From an uncultured Bacteroidales bacterium (GTDB taxonomy: Bacteria; Bacteroidota; Bacteroidia; Bacteroidales; Paludibacteraceae), in the NCBI GenBank assembly GCA_903830915.1, contig CAIKVR010000036.1:1-38792 (forward strand): a stretch of DNA of 38,792 bases, read 5' to 3'. The translations under genes were made by a program, and so were the position numbers. The notes under the pieces were generated by a model that saw nothing but the letters and a program-made list of their open reading frames with translations, was not told the origin of the DNA and did not search any database. This document shows, in pieces, positions 1 through 9,201 of this stretch; position 1 is the stretch's first letter, and each line of letters opens with the position of its first letter.

Positions 1-15
1 ATGTCTGAAAAGCTT

Positions 16-2829
16 TTAATCCTCTATTGTAGCCATTCCACCAATTCCTACTTTTTGATTGTATCCTCTCATTAAAATACTTATTATAATTTCATTTTTT
101 TGGGGAGGAATATTTAAGATAAAGTTTTCTTTATTTGCATTAATATTGGACATTTGCTTTCCGTTTAGCCAAACTTCTTCAACACCAATCAATCGTTTAA
201 TAAGGAGTTTTCCTCCTTTTTCCTGAATGTTTTCGCGGGGTTTAATTTTAGTCCGCCAAATAACATAATGATCTTTTTCTACTTTTTGAATAGCACCGGT
301 ATTTACTGCTTCCCAACTATTCATATCATTGTCGGATAGTTGCTGATTTGTATCAGGTTTCAGTTCCGATTGAGGCGAAGCAAACCATTTATCAAGTATT
401 ATTGGCGAATTTATAATAGGTACAAAAGGAATTATTTCGGCAACATTAACAGGAATTGTGATTGAACCAGGTTTTAAACCAGCCGAGGTGGCAGTAAGAA
501 CTACCAATCCACTTTGTTCGGATGATTGAATAATAAGCTGTGCTAAACCATTAAAGAGTGAACGTTTATTTCCTTTTTCAGCTTCGTGTGAAGTTGGATT
601 ACCGTTGCCCAAACCAATAATATTAGCCGGCCCGCTAATGCTAAATTCTAACGGAATATTGGCAGTAGGTACCGGTCTGCCTTTCGAGTCTACAACTTCT
701 ACAGTTACAGGCATTGCATCCGTTCCGTTTCCGGATAGCGATGATTTATAAGGTGTGAGTTTCAATTGCACGGCTTCGGATGTGGTTTCCACTTTATAAG
801 TTGAAACCACTTTACCTTCTTTATACCCTATTGATTCCAATTTTCCTGGGTGGTAAGGCACCATCCAGGTGTTCATCTCATATTTATCAACTTTCTTACC
901 GGAAATGATTTTTCCATTTAATTTCAACACTACGCTGTCGGCATTACTGAGAGCCATGACTTTAATGGGTTTTCCAATGCTGTCGGCTGGCCAGTTCCAA
1001 TGAGGGACCAAATTCAAAATTGGTTTATTCTCCACCCATTGTGCCTGATGCAGGTAATAAGCCATTTTTGGAAAACCGCAAAGATCCATTATTCCAAAAA
1101 CTGAACTTACCGATGGCCACGAAAATGGTGTAGGTTCACCCCGATAATCGAAACCTGTCCAAACAAAACATCCGGCTAAATAAGGACGTTCTGCTACTGC
1201 TTTCCAACCAACCCTATGCGTAGAACCCCAAGGTGCTCCTTGTGTATCATATGAATCTATTATGTTTTTTGATTTGTCGGTTTTGTATTCGCCTCGGACC
1301 TGAAAAGCTGAAACATCCTCAGAACTTGTTAGTTTCAATTCAGGATAAGCTTTATGAAAACTATCATAACTTTCTTTTTGATAATTTATTCCAACCACAT
1401 CTACAGTTTGTGAAACATTAACTGGTGTAAAAAAGCCACCATTCATAGCTGCAGTAACCGGACGTGTGATGTCCAATTGTTTCACGACATCCGCCATTCG
1501 GCGTACCATTTCGTACCCATTTTCGGTGCCTTGCATAGGCTCTTCGTTGAATACCGACCAAAGTATAATGGACGGACGATTTCTGTCACGGCGAACCATC
1601 CATTCGAGTTGATTGACATATTCGGGCGAAGAATTGAAATTGCGATTTTCGTCCATGACCAAAATTCCCAAACTATCACAAGCATCTAAAAACTCCTTGG
1701 CAGGTGGATTATGTGAACAGCGATACGCATTAACGCCCATTTCTTTTAGTTTTCGTAACCTGAATTCCCACAAGGCATCGGGAACAGCCACACCAACGCC
1801 AGCATGATCCTGATGATTACAAACTCCTTTGAGTTTTATATTCTTATCATTCAAATAAAAACCGGTATTTGCATCAAAACGAACGGTTCTGAAACCACAT
1901 TTTGTTTGTACATTATCTACAATAATGCCATTTTCCCGTACCACAGTTTTTACTGTATAAAGTACCGGAGAATCTACTGACCAACGTGTAGGATTATTTA
2001 CTAAAAGCGGAATATTGACAAGAGCATCGCGTAATGGAACAACTGACGTTGATTTTTTTCCTTGCGCCACCAATTTTCCTGCTGTATCAAATAAACTAAC
2101 TTCCACTTCGGAATTTGCTGTGGTTTTTCCTGAATTATTAAGTGTTATTTCAACCGGTATTTTCCATGAATCCGTTTCTTCTTTTACCGGATGAGCATAA
2201 ACTCCATCGGTTATAATATGAACAGGTGAACGTTTTACAAGCCATGTATGGCGATACATCCCGGCACCTTCATACCACCAACCTTCTTGCGCATTGGCAT
2301 CCACGCGTACGGCAATGGTATTCACTTTATCTCCATAAACGGCATAAGGCGTTATATCGATATACATCGAAGTATAACCGCACCAATTGCGGTGAAGCAA
2401 CGTGCCGTTTACCCAAATAGTGGCATTGGTGGCAATTCCATCAAACTGAAGCTCAAGATGTTTACCTTTATCTTCAGAGCTTAGTTTGAAGTTCCGACGA
2501 TACCATCCGATACCCCGATTGCGATAGCCCTGAGCAATATTTGCAGTAGAATCAAATACACTTTCTACAGCCCAGTCGTGTGGCAAACTTAAAACCCTCC
2601 ACGACGAATCATCATAATCCGGAGATGCAGCGCCCCATGCTTTTCCCGCTTTTGCACTTTGATACGATATACTATGACCAGTGATAACCGGAAAAGCAAT
2701 ATCGCCCAAATTAAAGTGCCAACCCTTATCTAATGTTAATACTTCTCTGACTGATGATTTATTCGACTGTGCAAAAAGAACGGTTTGCAGCATTGAAAAA
2801 GCTACTAAAAATAGGACTTTTGTTTTCAT
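16..2829 (-). CDS. GH2 family glycoside hydrolase, beta-galactosidase type
   Basis: Predicted secreted retaining exo-glycosidase that removes beta-linked sugars, probably galactose, from oligosaccharides. Visible: a signal peptide (residues 1-20, ending LFAQ); a GH2 sugar-binding jelly-roll with the family patterns GIGWYRRNF and WYEGAGMYRHTW; an Ig-like domain; a TIM barrel with the acid/base in WSVFNEEP (Glu429) and a probable nucleophile in TSSEDVS (Glu504); then GCFVWTGFDYRGEP and C-terminal domains of the DUF4982 / Ig-like sort. At 937 aa it has the usual length for Bacteroidota GH2 enzymes with these additions. There is no T9SS tail, so a periplasmic site is inferred. It is the last gene of the left cluster in the window, 33 bp after the SASA/Big2 gene. 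Family assignment is firm. Substrate is not: GH2 also holds beta-glucuronidases, beta-mannosidases and others. Confidence 0.9.
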   Translation of the reverse strand: MKTKVLFLVAFSMLQTVLFAQSNKSSVREVLTLDKGWHFNLGDIAFPVITGHSISYQSAKAGKAWGAASPDYDDSSWRVLSLPHDWAVESVFDSTANIAQGYRNRGIGWYRRNFKLSSEDKGKHLELQFDGIATNATIWVNGTLLHRNWCGYTSMYIDITPYAVYGDKVNTIAVRVDANAQEGWWYEGAGMYRHTWLVKRSPVHIITDGVYAHPVKEETDSWKIPVEITLNNSGKTTANSEVEVSLFDTAGKLVAQGKKSTSVVPLRDALVNIPLLVNNPTRWSVDSPVLYTVKTVVRENGIIVDNVQTKCGFRTVRFDANTGFYLNDKNIKLKGVCNHQDHAGVGVAVPDALWEFRLRKLKEMGVNAYRCSHNPPAKEFLDACDSLGILVMDENRNFNSSPEYVNQLEWMVRRDRNRPSIILWSVFNEEPMQGTENGYEMVRRMADVVKQLDITRPVTAAMNGGFFTPVNVSQTVDVVGINYQKESYDSFHKAYPELKLTSSEDVSAFQVRGEYKTDKSKNIIDSYDTQGAPWGSTHRVGWKAVAERPYLAGCFVWTGFDYRGEPTPFSWPSVSSVFGIMDLCGFPKMAYYLHQAQWVENKPILNLVPHWNWPADSIGKPIKVMALSNADSVVLKLNGKIISGKKVDKYEMNTWMVPYHPGKLESIGYKEGKVVSTYKVETTSEAVQLKLTPYKSSLSGNGTDAMPVTVEVVDSKGRPVPTANIPLEFSISGPANIIGLGNGNPTSHEAEKGNKRSLFNGLAQLIIQSSEQSGLVVLTATSAGLKPGSITIPVNVAEIIPFVPIINSPIILDKWFASPQSELKPDTNQQLSDNDMNSWEAVNTGAIQKVEKDHYVIWRTKIKPRENIQEKGGKLLIKRLIGVEEVWLNGKQMSNINANKENFILNIPPQKNEIIISILMRGYNQKVGIGGMATIED

Positions 2830-2862
2830 TTGACTAATACTTTTTTATAATTCAAAAATCAT

Positions 2863-4866
2863 CTATTGGTGAACAATAAATGATTTGATAACCTGATTTA
2901 TTCCAACTTTTACTGATAACAAATAAATGCCGGAATTAATATTTTCTAAACCTACTTTTTGTTCAAATAGACCCTGAGGTTGATTCCCAAAATCAAGCTC
3001 TTTTATTACTTGTCCATTCATTGTTGAAATTTGGATTTTGAGAGGTTGAGTGGCATCCAAAATAATTTTGGCAACAACATAATTTTTACCCGGATTTGGA
3101 AACAATATGAGATTCTGGGTATTATTTTCCGCTATAGAACTGATACCGGTAGCAGTTGTTGTAACGGTACAAGTCGCCGATTGTAATTGATCAACTGTTT
3201 TGGCTGTAATGATTGCCGTTCCCGGACTTATTGATGTTACTACTCCCTTTGTAACTGTGGCAACGGCCTGATTGCTTGATGACCATAAAATAGATTGATT
3301 GGTAGCATTATCCGGGTTTATTGTCGGAGTAATCAATGATGTGGAACCTAAGTTCATTGTGAGCGATGTTTTATCTAAACTCACACCTGTCACATTTACA
3401 AAAGCCACTCCGGGAGTCAGATTAGGAACATAATAAACCGAATCGGTAGCAGGCAACTTATAATAAAAAGCCATACTAAAATTATAGAGCGGATAAGGTT
3501 TATCATAAATAGGTGAGCCATCTGAGGCTTTTGGCTCATAAGTTGGTGACCTTAGTGTAGTAGTTGGAGCATCACGTTGATACACAAAAACGCCATTGAC
3601 TTTTTTATCTAAATCAATATAGTTTGAAGTAGCCGTGTATGGATCGCTATCCCTCAAATTACCTTTGCCTGAATTGGGCCAAGTGCCTAAACCGGCATAT
3701 ATAACTTCAATATTCCCTATTAAATCTGTTGCACTGGTTAATACAACCGCATCTGCATTTATAACTACCGAAGTTAAAGTAACTTTGGTTGCACTTCCAT
3801 TTACAAATACCTGAAACCCATAATCTGCACATTTTGAGACGAGATTTGTTTCGAACACCAATGGTAGAACAGGGACAAGGAATTTAATATTTAAAACTTT
3901 GGGGTTGATAGTCCGCGAAATTTTCATTGGCTGAAGTGGACGGAAATTTTGACCCAAAATTTTTGTTTTGTAGTATACTTTTCCAAGCATTTCGCCATAC
4001 CAGCGATATCCATTCGGATCAAGATGTACTCCTCGATCAGTACAGGGGTAAATCGGACCGGCGCACACAATATCGGTGTATTCATTGGCAAGTTCCAATT
4101 GTGCCATACTAATTTCTAAAGTATTAGCAATTGAAACTATATTATCTCTGGTTTGATACGTAAACATAATCGGTTTGTCTGACTGACCATATTTTTTCAT
4201 AACATCGGCTTGCATGTTATTTTTAAGTGTCAATTGGAGTGATTTATACCTGGCTTTATCACTGGTAAAAGTGCCACCGCTTAACAATCCATCGGTTGCT
4301 GTAAAATTTATAGCCCCATTAATGTAGTTTGATTCACCTTGCAGCCAAAACAAAGCAGGACAATGAATATTATTATTGATAGAATAAGCATAATTTAATG
4401 CATTTGTAAAATGTTGATAGAGTGTTGGAGAATAATACTCCTTTGATAATTTCTCAATGGCTTGTCCACCTGTACCACATGAAGTTGCAATAAATTTATA
4501 CTGTCCCGGAGCTTTAAGTTGAATATGGTTAGCTACACTTACAATTGGCGATTCACAAAGCATTGAACTGTTGCTGCCAGTTCCTTTTGGTTGGTTTTGA
4601 TTTACGTCAGTAGCAACTGTGGCAATCAATGGGCTGAGAGAGGTGGTAACAGTATTGCCCGAATTGCTCCAAACCTGAGCACCAATCATGTAATTATTCG
4701 ATACGGCAGTAATTGATAATGGCGGCCATGATTGCTGTCCGGTAGATAAACTCTGACCATACATAATTAAATGTTCATAAATTTGCGATTGAACATTCAA
4801 TTGAAATAGAGCAAGTATCAAAAGAATTAGGATATTATTGACTTTGTATTGTTTCATAAAATTCAA
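2863..4866 (-). CDS. Secreted SASA-type carbohydrate acetylesterase with Big2 domain and T9SS tail
   Basis: Predicted SGNH-fold esterase that removes acetyl or similar groups from a polysaccharide at the cell surface. After a signal peptide, the SASA/DUF303-like catalytic domain (about residues 30-300) shows MYGQSLSTGQQ with the nucleophile Ser, then GTGGQAIEKLSK, LFWLQGESN and a late DRGVHLDPNGYRWYGE with the catalytic Asp/His. A middle beta-rich region follows, then a Big2-like Ig domain (about 490-575, starting VTGVSLDKTSLTMNLG). The last 75 residues have a type A sorting pattern (LFPNPGKNY ... GIYLLSVKVG ... IKSFIVHQ), so export through T9SS is inferred. It lies 31 bp after the other SASA gene. 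The two are not simple duplicates: only this one has the Big2 domain and sorting tail. MNFM gives a possible second start three codons in. Confidence 0.85.
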   Translation of the reverse strand: MNFMKQYKVNNILILLILALFQLNVQSQIYEHLIMYGQSLSTGQQSWPPLSITAVSNNYMIGAQVWSNSGNTVTTSLSPLIATVATDVNQNQPKGTGSNSSMLCESPIVSVANHIQLKAPGQYKFIATSCGTGGQAIEKLSKEYYSPTLYQHFTNALNYAYSINNNIHCPALFWLQGESNYINGAINFTATDGLLSGGTFTSDKARYKSLQLTLKNNMQADVMKKYGQSDKPIMFTYQTRDNIVSIANTLEISMAQLELANEYTDIVCAGPIYPCTDRGVHLDPNGYRWYGEMLGKVYYKTKILGQNFRPLQPMKISRTINPKVLNIKFLVPVLPLVFETNLVSKCADYGFQVFVNGSATKVTLTSVVINADAVVLTSATDLIGNIEVIYAGLGTWPNSGKGNLRDSDPYTATSNYIDLDKKVNGVFVYQRDAPTTTLRSPTYEPKASDGSPIYDKPYPLYNFSMAFYYKLPATDSVYYVPNLTPGVAFVNVTGVSLDKTSLTMNLGSTSLITPTINPDNATNQSILWSSSNQAVATVTKGVVTSISPGTAIITAKTVDQLQSATCTVTTTATGISSIAENNTQNLILFPNPGKNYVVAKIILDATQPLKIQISTMNGQVIKELDFGNQPQGLFEQKVGLENINSGIYLLSVKVGINQVIKSFIVHQ

Positions 4867-4897
4867 GTATGAACTATATTTTTGATATTATAGATTT

Positions 4898-6436
4898 CTA
4901 TTCAATATCAGTCCTAAAAGGGGATGCCGGTAATCCATCTTTATTAAACAAATTTACATTTGGAACATTTGCCCAGCCCATTCTTACGGCTACGGGATTA
5001 GTAATGCCTTCGGCTGACACTATTACTTTATCAGCACTAATGATTGCCTTTGCAGGAACGAATTTTTTATCAGACCCTGCAATTACAAAGTCAGTCAGCG
5101 TTTCACCTTTCACTACCAAACCTTTATTCACATAGTCAAAGCTCAGAATAATTGTATTCCCTTTCACTTCCATCGAAGAGTAAATTGGTCCTGAATAAGC
5201 AACTTTTTGGTTATATGCCAACGCTTCAGCCGACAAAGCCAACCGTTCACCCACCGGTTTTTTATTGTTTGGATGGATATCATTTGCATCTCCATAATCC
5301 ACAATAACAGTCATAGCTGTGTTTGCTGTTTTTTTCCAGGAGAGCAATTGAGCTTCTCTGATTTCGGGTGTTAAATTTTTAAACGGAGCTACCTGTACAA
5401 ACAGGAATGGAAAATCGCCCATATTCCATTGTTTTCTCCAATCTGTAATCATCACTGGAAAAAGCGTTTGATATTGTTTTGGTTTAGATACATTATTTTC
5501 ACCTTGATACCAAATAACCCCTTTGATCGCAAAAGGAATAAGTGGTGAAATCATAGCATTAAATAATCCGCCACAATCACCCGTAAACTCAGGTCTAAGG
5601 GGCGTTTTTGGCCTTAAATATGCCGGTAAATTGTATTTTTTTACAATTGCTCTTAATGAATCCGCTCTCCATTTTTCCAATAACGAATCTTTATCCAATT
5701 TAAATTTCTCAACAGCAGCCGGATAATCCAATATTGATTTTTCGTAATCTGCCACTATGGATTTTAATTCATCATTTCCTTCAAGAGCGGCTCTACTTGT
5801 CCATTTCTCAGCCGGTGTACCTCCCCACGCAGAAAAAAGAAGACCTATTGGGACATTTTTAAAATTCTTTGATAGACTTCGTGCAAAGAAATATCCCACT
5901 GCACAAAAATTTTTGACAGAATTTGTATCACATACAACCCATTTACTATTTACGTCTCCTAATTTATTTGCAGAGGCTCTTAGTGGAACAGCAAATTGTC
6001 TGATTTGTGAATAGTTTGCGGCATCGGTTACTTCTTTTTGGTAATCAAAAATTGGTTTCTGTACAGGATGAAGACCAAGAGTTCTGGCCATATTGCTCTG
6101 GCCACTACAAATCCATACTTCGCCAACCAAAATATTGGTTATTTTTATCGTATTATTTCCTTTTATTGTCATTTCAAAAGGACCACCGTATTTCAAAGGG
6201 TTTAACTTTACAAACCATTTGCCTCCCATGGCCACCGTTGAAACTTTTTGTCCGCAGAATTCAACTGTGACCGTTTCATTATCGTTAGCTGTTCCCCAAA
6301 CAGGCACATCGACACCTTGTTGAAGAACCATGTTATTAGAGAACAGGCTATTGGGTGCTACTCTTGGAAAAGCATTTAAACTAAAAATGAAAAGTAAAGA
6401 AGATAGTAAAATGGTAAATTTCATGTGATTACGCAT
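4898..6436 (-). CDS. Sialate O-acetylesterase-like carbohydrate esterase (SASA family)
   Basis: Predicted periplasmic acetylesterase of the SIAE/SASA type. Despite the family name, many such proteins act on plant or algal glycans. Visible: a signal peptide (residues 1-22), an N-terminal beta domain typical of this family (LFSNNMVLQQGVDVPVWG), then WICSGQSNMARTLG with the nucleophile Ser (GQSNM, about residue 114), SAWGGTPAEKW, VIWYQGENN and DIHPNNKKPVGERLAL with the catalytic His. The C-terminal beta region is complete and there is no sorting tail. At 512 aa it has the normal length. It sits 48 bp after the CE1-like esterase and 31 bp before a second SASA gene, so three ester-removing enzymes are clustered. 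The start at 6436 gives MRNHMKF. The Met at 6424 is an equally good start. Confidence 0.9.
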   Translation of the reverse strand: MRNHMKFTILLSSLLFIFSLNAFPRVAPNSLFSNNMVLQQGVDVPVWGTANDNETVTVEFCGQKVSTVAMGGKWFVKLNPLKYGGPFEMTIKGNNTIKITNILVGEVWICSGQSNMARTLGLHPVQKPIFDYQKEVTDAANYSQIRQFAVPLRASANKLGDVNSKWVVCDTNSVKNFCAVGYFFARSLSKNFKNVPIGLLFSAWGGTPAEKWTSRAALEGNDELKSIVADYEKSILDYPAAVEKFKLDKDSLLEKWRADSLRAIVKKYNLPAYLRPKTPLRPEFTGDCGGLFNAMISPLIPFAIKGVIWYQGENNVSKPKQYQTLFPVMITDWRKQWNMGDFPFLFVQVAPFKNLTPEIREAQLLSWKKTANTAMTVIVDYGDANDIHPNNKKPVGERLALSAEALAYNQKVAYSGPIYSSMEVKGNTIILSFDYVNKGLVVKGETLTDFVIAGSDKKFVPAKAIISADKVIVSAEGITNPVAVRMGWANVPNVNLFNKDGLPASPFRTDIE

Positions 6437-6484
6437 ACTGTATGTTTTGATAGATTTATATTTAGTTTATGAATCTGTTTTTTT

Positions 6485-7501
6485 TCAGGGACTAACCAGG
6501 TATTTGGCAATAAAATTCATAATTTCAGATTTTTGTACTTTCATAAATGCACTCGTATTATGTTGCAGATTAGGAATAAATTTATAGGTAACCGTAACCC
6601 CATCTGTTTTCATTTTAGCTGCTAAACTTTCTGCATCTGGCGCCCAGCTTCTTCCTGAAGCCCATTCCACGCCTTCAGATGTAATAATATTAAAAGGTAC
6701 TGATCTAGCTTTAGCTTTGTTCTTGGCATAAATTGTATGAATGCAATTTGCTTCGCAAGTAGCAATATCGTTGTTATTAGCAGCTACAAAAGTTGATGCG
6801 GCTTTAGTTCCTGAATTTTTAATATTAGGTATATCTCTTAGAGCTCCGTCAATGGACGTGCATGAACCAAATTTTTGTGAAAGCATGGCAAAGCGAACCG
6901 CTCCATAACCACCCATCGAAAATCCAACGATTGCTTTATTTTCTTTTTTAGTCCCGATGCGGTAAGTGTTTTCTAAGTAGGGTATTAGTTCAGTAATTAT
7001 GGTCGTTTCACATTTACCGGGAGTTGTACCGCCGGTAGGATCATAATAATCCATCCAATAAGCTCCACCTTCGTTTTTGCCATCGGGTTTTATTGAAAAA
7101 CCGTTAGGATAAACCACAATGGTTTGAGGAAGCATTCCGGTTTTCATAGAAGAAGTGAATTCACCAATTGACCAACCGGCATAATCAAAATATCGTGTAT
7201 TTGCACCATGAAGATTGAGAATGAGCGGAAATTTATTCTCAGGCGAAGTAAAATATGAAGCAGGCAAATAGATAACAAAACCAATGTCTTGATGGAGCAA
7301 CTTACTGTGATAAATAGTATTCACTAATTGCGCTCCATCTGATTGTACCGGAAGGGAGGCAAAATTAGAAGTGCTGGTAACGGACCAAGGTGCTTGGGCA
7401 AAACTTGTCTGAAAAAAACAAACAAAAATTATGGACACAAATATTTTAACAATTGTTTTATTTTGTTTCTTGTTAAAACTAAACAATATATTATTTGTCA
7501 T
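6485..7501 (-). CDS. Esterase of the D/CE1-like alpha/beta-hydrolase family
   Basis: Predicted secreted serine esterase, perhaps acting on acetyl or feruloyl esters of the target glycan. Visible: a hydrophobic signal segment ending QTSFAQ, VIYLPASY and LILNLHGANTRYFDYAGW (oxyanion region), VVYPNG, the nucleophile elbow VGFSMGGYGAVRFA, and a late catalytic His in NLQHNTSAF. This order matches the esterase D / putative esterase family. I start it at 7501 (MTNNILFSF). The longer reading frame to 7546 would overlap the end of the sulfatase gene and put an odd 15-residue extension before the signal peptide. The chosen start leaves 19 bp after the sulfatase stop, like other gaps here. There is no sorting tail, so it is probably periplasmic. 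The family is clear; the acyl group removed is not known. Confidence 0.82.
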   Translation of the reverse strand: MTNNILFSFNKKQNKTIVKIFVSIIFVCFFQTSFAQAPWSVTSTSNFASLPVQSDGAQLVNTIYHSKLLHQDIGFVIYLPASYFTSPENKFPLILNLHGANTRYFDYAGWSIGEFTSSMKTGMLPQTIVVYPNGFSIKPDGKNEGGAYWMDYYDPTGGTTPGKCETTIITELIPYLENTYRIGTKKENKAIVGFSMGGYGAVRFAMLSQKFGSCTSIDGALRDIPNIKNSGTKAASTFVAANNNDIATCEANCIHTIYAKNKAKARSVPFNIITSEGVEWASGRSWAPDAESLAAKMKTDGVTVTYKFIPNLQHNTSAFMKVQKSEIMNFIAKYLVSP

Positions 7502-7520
7502 TAATAATAGGCTTTTTAAT

Positions 7521-9176
7521 TTATAATTCTCTTTCAATAATTTCACTGTCTCTGAATCCTATTCGATTGGCAATGACATACACATATTTGGCATCTCCTA
7601 AACTAACCGGACGATGATACAATTGCCACTCACTGTAAATAGTTGGTTTTATTTTTTTATCAGAAAGGATATAAGCGACTGATGCTCCGTGAGTTGAATC
7701 GGATAATTTTAAAATATTTTTTGAAATAGAAATTATTGGAGTCTCTGTTGTTGGTTGTGTATTATTTGGCCACATTTTAGCTATCATATCTCCTTCAGGA
7801 ATTGAACCCATGTCGCCCACTTCATTTTCCCAATTATCCAATACAATTCGCATTTCTATTATTTTATCAGCGAACCTGGGGTTTTCAATTAAATTATTCA
7901 TATTGTGTGGATCGGTTTGACAGTCATAAAATTCTTCTTTAGTTTTAGACTTTCTAAACCAAAGTGCAACAGGTGGAGTCAATTTTTCTTCGTCACGTAA
8001 TAATAACATTTGTTTCATCATATCCATGTTATTTCGATAAAAATTATCCATATATTTTGGAAATTGTGGATAGTAATTTTTTACAAATAAATACCGATTA
8101 TCCCGAACAATTCTAATACGGTCAATCACATTATCAAAACGATCACTAGAGCCAAAGATATATTTCCGGGGTTTAGATTTGTATTTTCCAAGGAATGCTT
8201 CACCTTGCATGTATTTTGGAGGTTTAATTCCGGCTAAAGATAAAGTGGTTGGCGCCAAATCAACAAAGGAAATCATTCTGTTAACCCTACCTGCATTCAC
8301 TCCTTTTGGGAAACGCATTATAAAGGGTAGTTTTAATCCTGAATCATATACTTCTCGCTTACCTCTTGGAAGTGGTCCTCCATTGTCACTGCAAAACATG
8401 ATAATGGTTTTATCGTATAAGCCTGCATCTTTCAATTTCTGAATAGCTACACCAATTTGTTTATCAAGTAATTCTATGTTAGAATAAACACGGGCAACAT
8501 CTTGTCTAACAATCGAATCTTCGGGGAAATAGGGAGGCAAAGGAACTTTTTGTGAAGAAACTGTCTGAGGAAGTTTTTTATTTAACCAGACTTTTGACTC
8601 ATGAGTAATATCAAATTCATATACTGCAAAAAAAGGTTTTCCGGCCGGACAATTTTCCCAGCTTGCTTTTAAGTCATTTTGATTCCATGCAGTAACCGGT
8701 GCTGCAAACTGGTAATCTGTTTTGTCACGGTTGACACAATAATATCCTTTATTTCGAAGATATTCTGTGAAACATTTAATATAATCTGGTATTACTGCCG
8801 AATATTCTCTTATCGGATTTCCTGCTAAATCATTACAAATACTTGTTGTATCATATTGGCGTTTCCCCAAACTGTTAATATCATGTGATGTCCGCATATG
8901 CATTGTTCCAATCGAAGTGGGATACATGCCGGTAATTATACACGAACGACTTGGCGCGCTTACTCCAACAGTAGTATAACAATTGTCGAAGATCATACTT
9001 TCTTTCGCCAATTTATCGAGATTCGGTGTATGAGCAGTTGAATCGCCATAGAATGACAGCAACGGGCTAATATCTTCGCATACTAACCATAAAATATTCG
9101 GTTTTTCCTGTGCTATCACATTTTGTGCTAATGCCGCAGAGAATAATAAGGCGGAGTTTACTATTGATTTTTTCAT
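7521..9176 (-). CDS. Sulfatase (S1 family), Ser-type active site
   Basis: Predicted periplasmic sulfatase that removes sulfate esters from the imported glycan. Visible: a signal peptide ending NVIAQ; the first metal site in NILWLVCEDISP; the maturation signature SAPSRSCIITG (residues 73-83), where Ser73 (codon AGC) would be converted to formylglycine; TAHTPNLDKLAKES; and the distal metal site FCSDNGGPLPRGKREVYDSG. The C-terminal part holds EEFYDCQTDPHNMNNL, typical of S1 sulfatases, and a short beta-like tail. A Ser in place of Cys means maturation normally needs the radical-SAM enzyme anSME, which is not in this window. The gene is 25 bp after a GH16 gene and 19 bp before the esterase. It is strong evidence for a sulfated substrate. 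The S1 subfamily and the position of the sulfate cannot be told by eye. Confidence 0.92.
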   Translation of the reverse strand: MKKSIVNSALLFSAALAQNVIAQEKPNILWLVCEDISPLLSFYGDSTAHTPNLDKLAKESMIFDNCYTTVGVSAPSRSCIITGMYPTSIGTMHMRTSHDINSLGKRQYDTTSICNDLAGNPIREYSAVIPDYIKCFTEYLRNKGYYCVNRDKTDYQFAAPVTAWNQNDLKASWENCPAGKPFFAVYEFDITHESKVWLNKKLPQTVSSQKVPLPPYFPEDSIVRQDVARVYSNIELLDKQIGVAIQKLKDAGLYDKTIIMFCSDNGGPLPRGKREVYDSGLKLPFIMRFPKGVNAGRVNRMISFVDLAPTTLSLAGIKPPKYMQGEAFLGKYKSKPRKYIFGSSDRFDNVIDRIRIVRDNRYLFVKNYYPQFPKYMDNFYRNNMDMMKQMLLLRDEEKLTPPVALWFRKSKTKEEFYDCQTDPHNMNNLIENPRFADKIIEMRIVLDNWENEVGDMGSIPEGDMIAKMWPNNTQPTTETPIISISKNILKLSDSTHGASVAYILSDKKIKPTIYSEWQLYHRPVSLGDAKYVYVIANRIGFRDSEIIEREL

Positions 9177-9201
9177 TAGTTGAATTTTTTTTTGAATTAT
9201 A

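Noticed and set aside
4869-5135. 88-codon plus-strand frame between and over the two SASA genes
   Set aside because: It lies mostly opposite the C-terminal coding part of the SASA esterase and has no motif or promoter; a shadow frame.
7502-7546. Longer N-terminus of the CE1-like esterase, overlapping the sulfatase gene
   Set aside because: The extra 15 residues precede an already good signal peptide, and the later Met gives a normal 19-bp gap.
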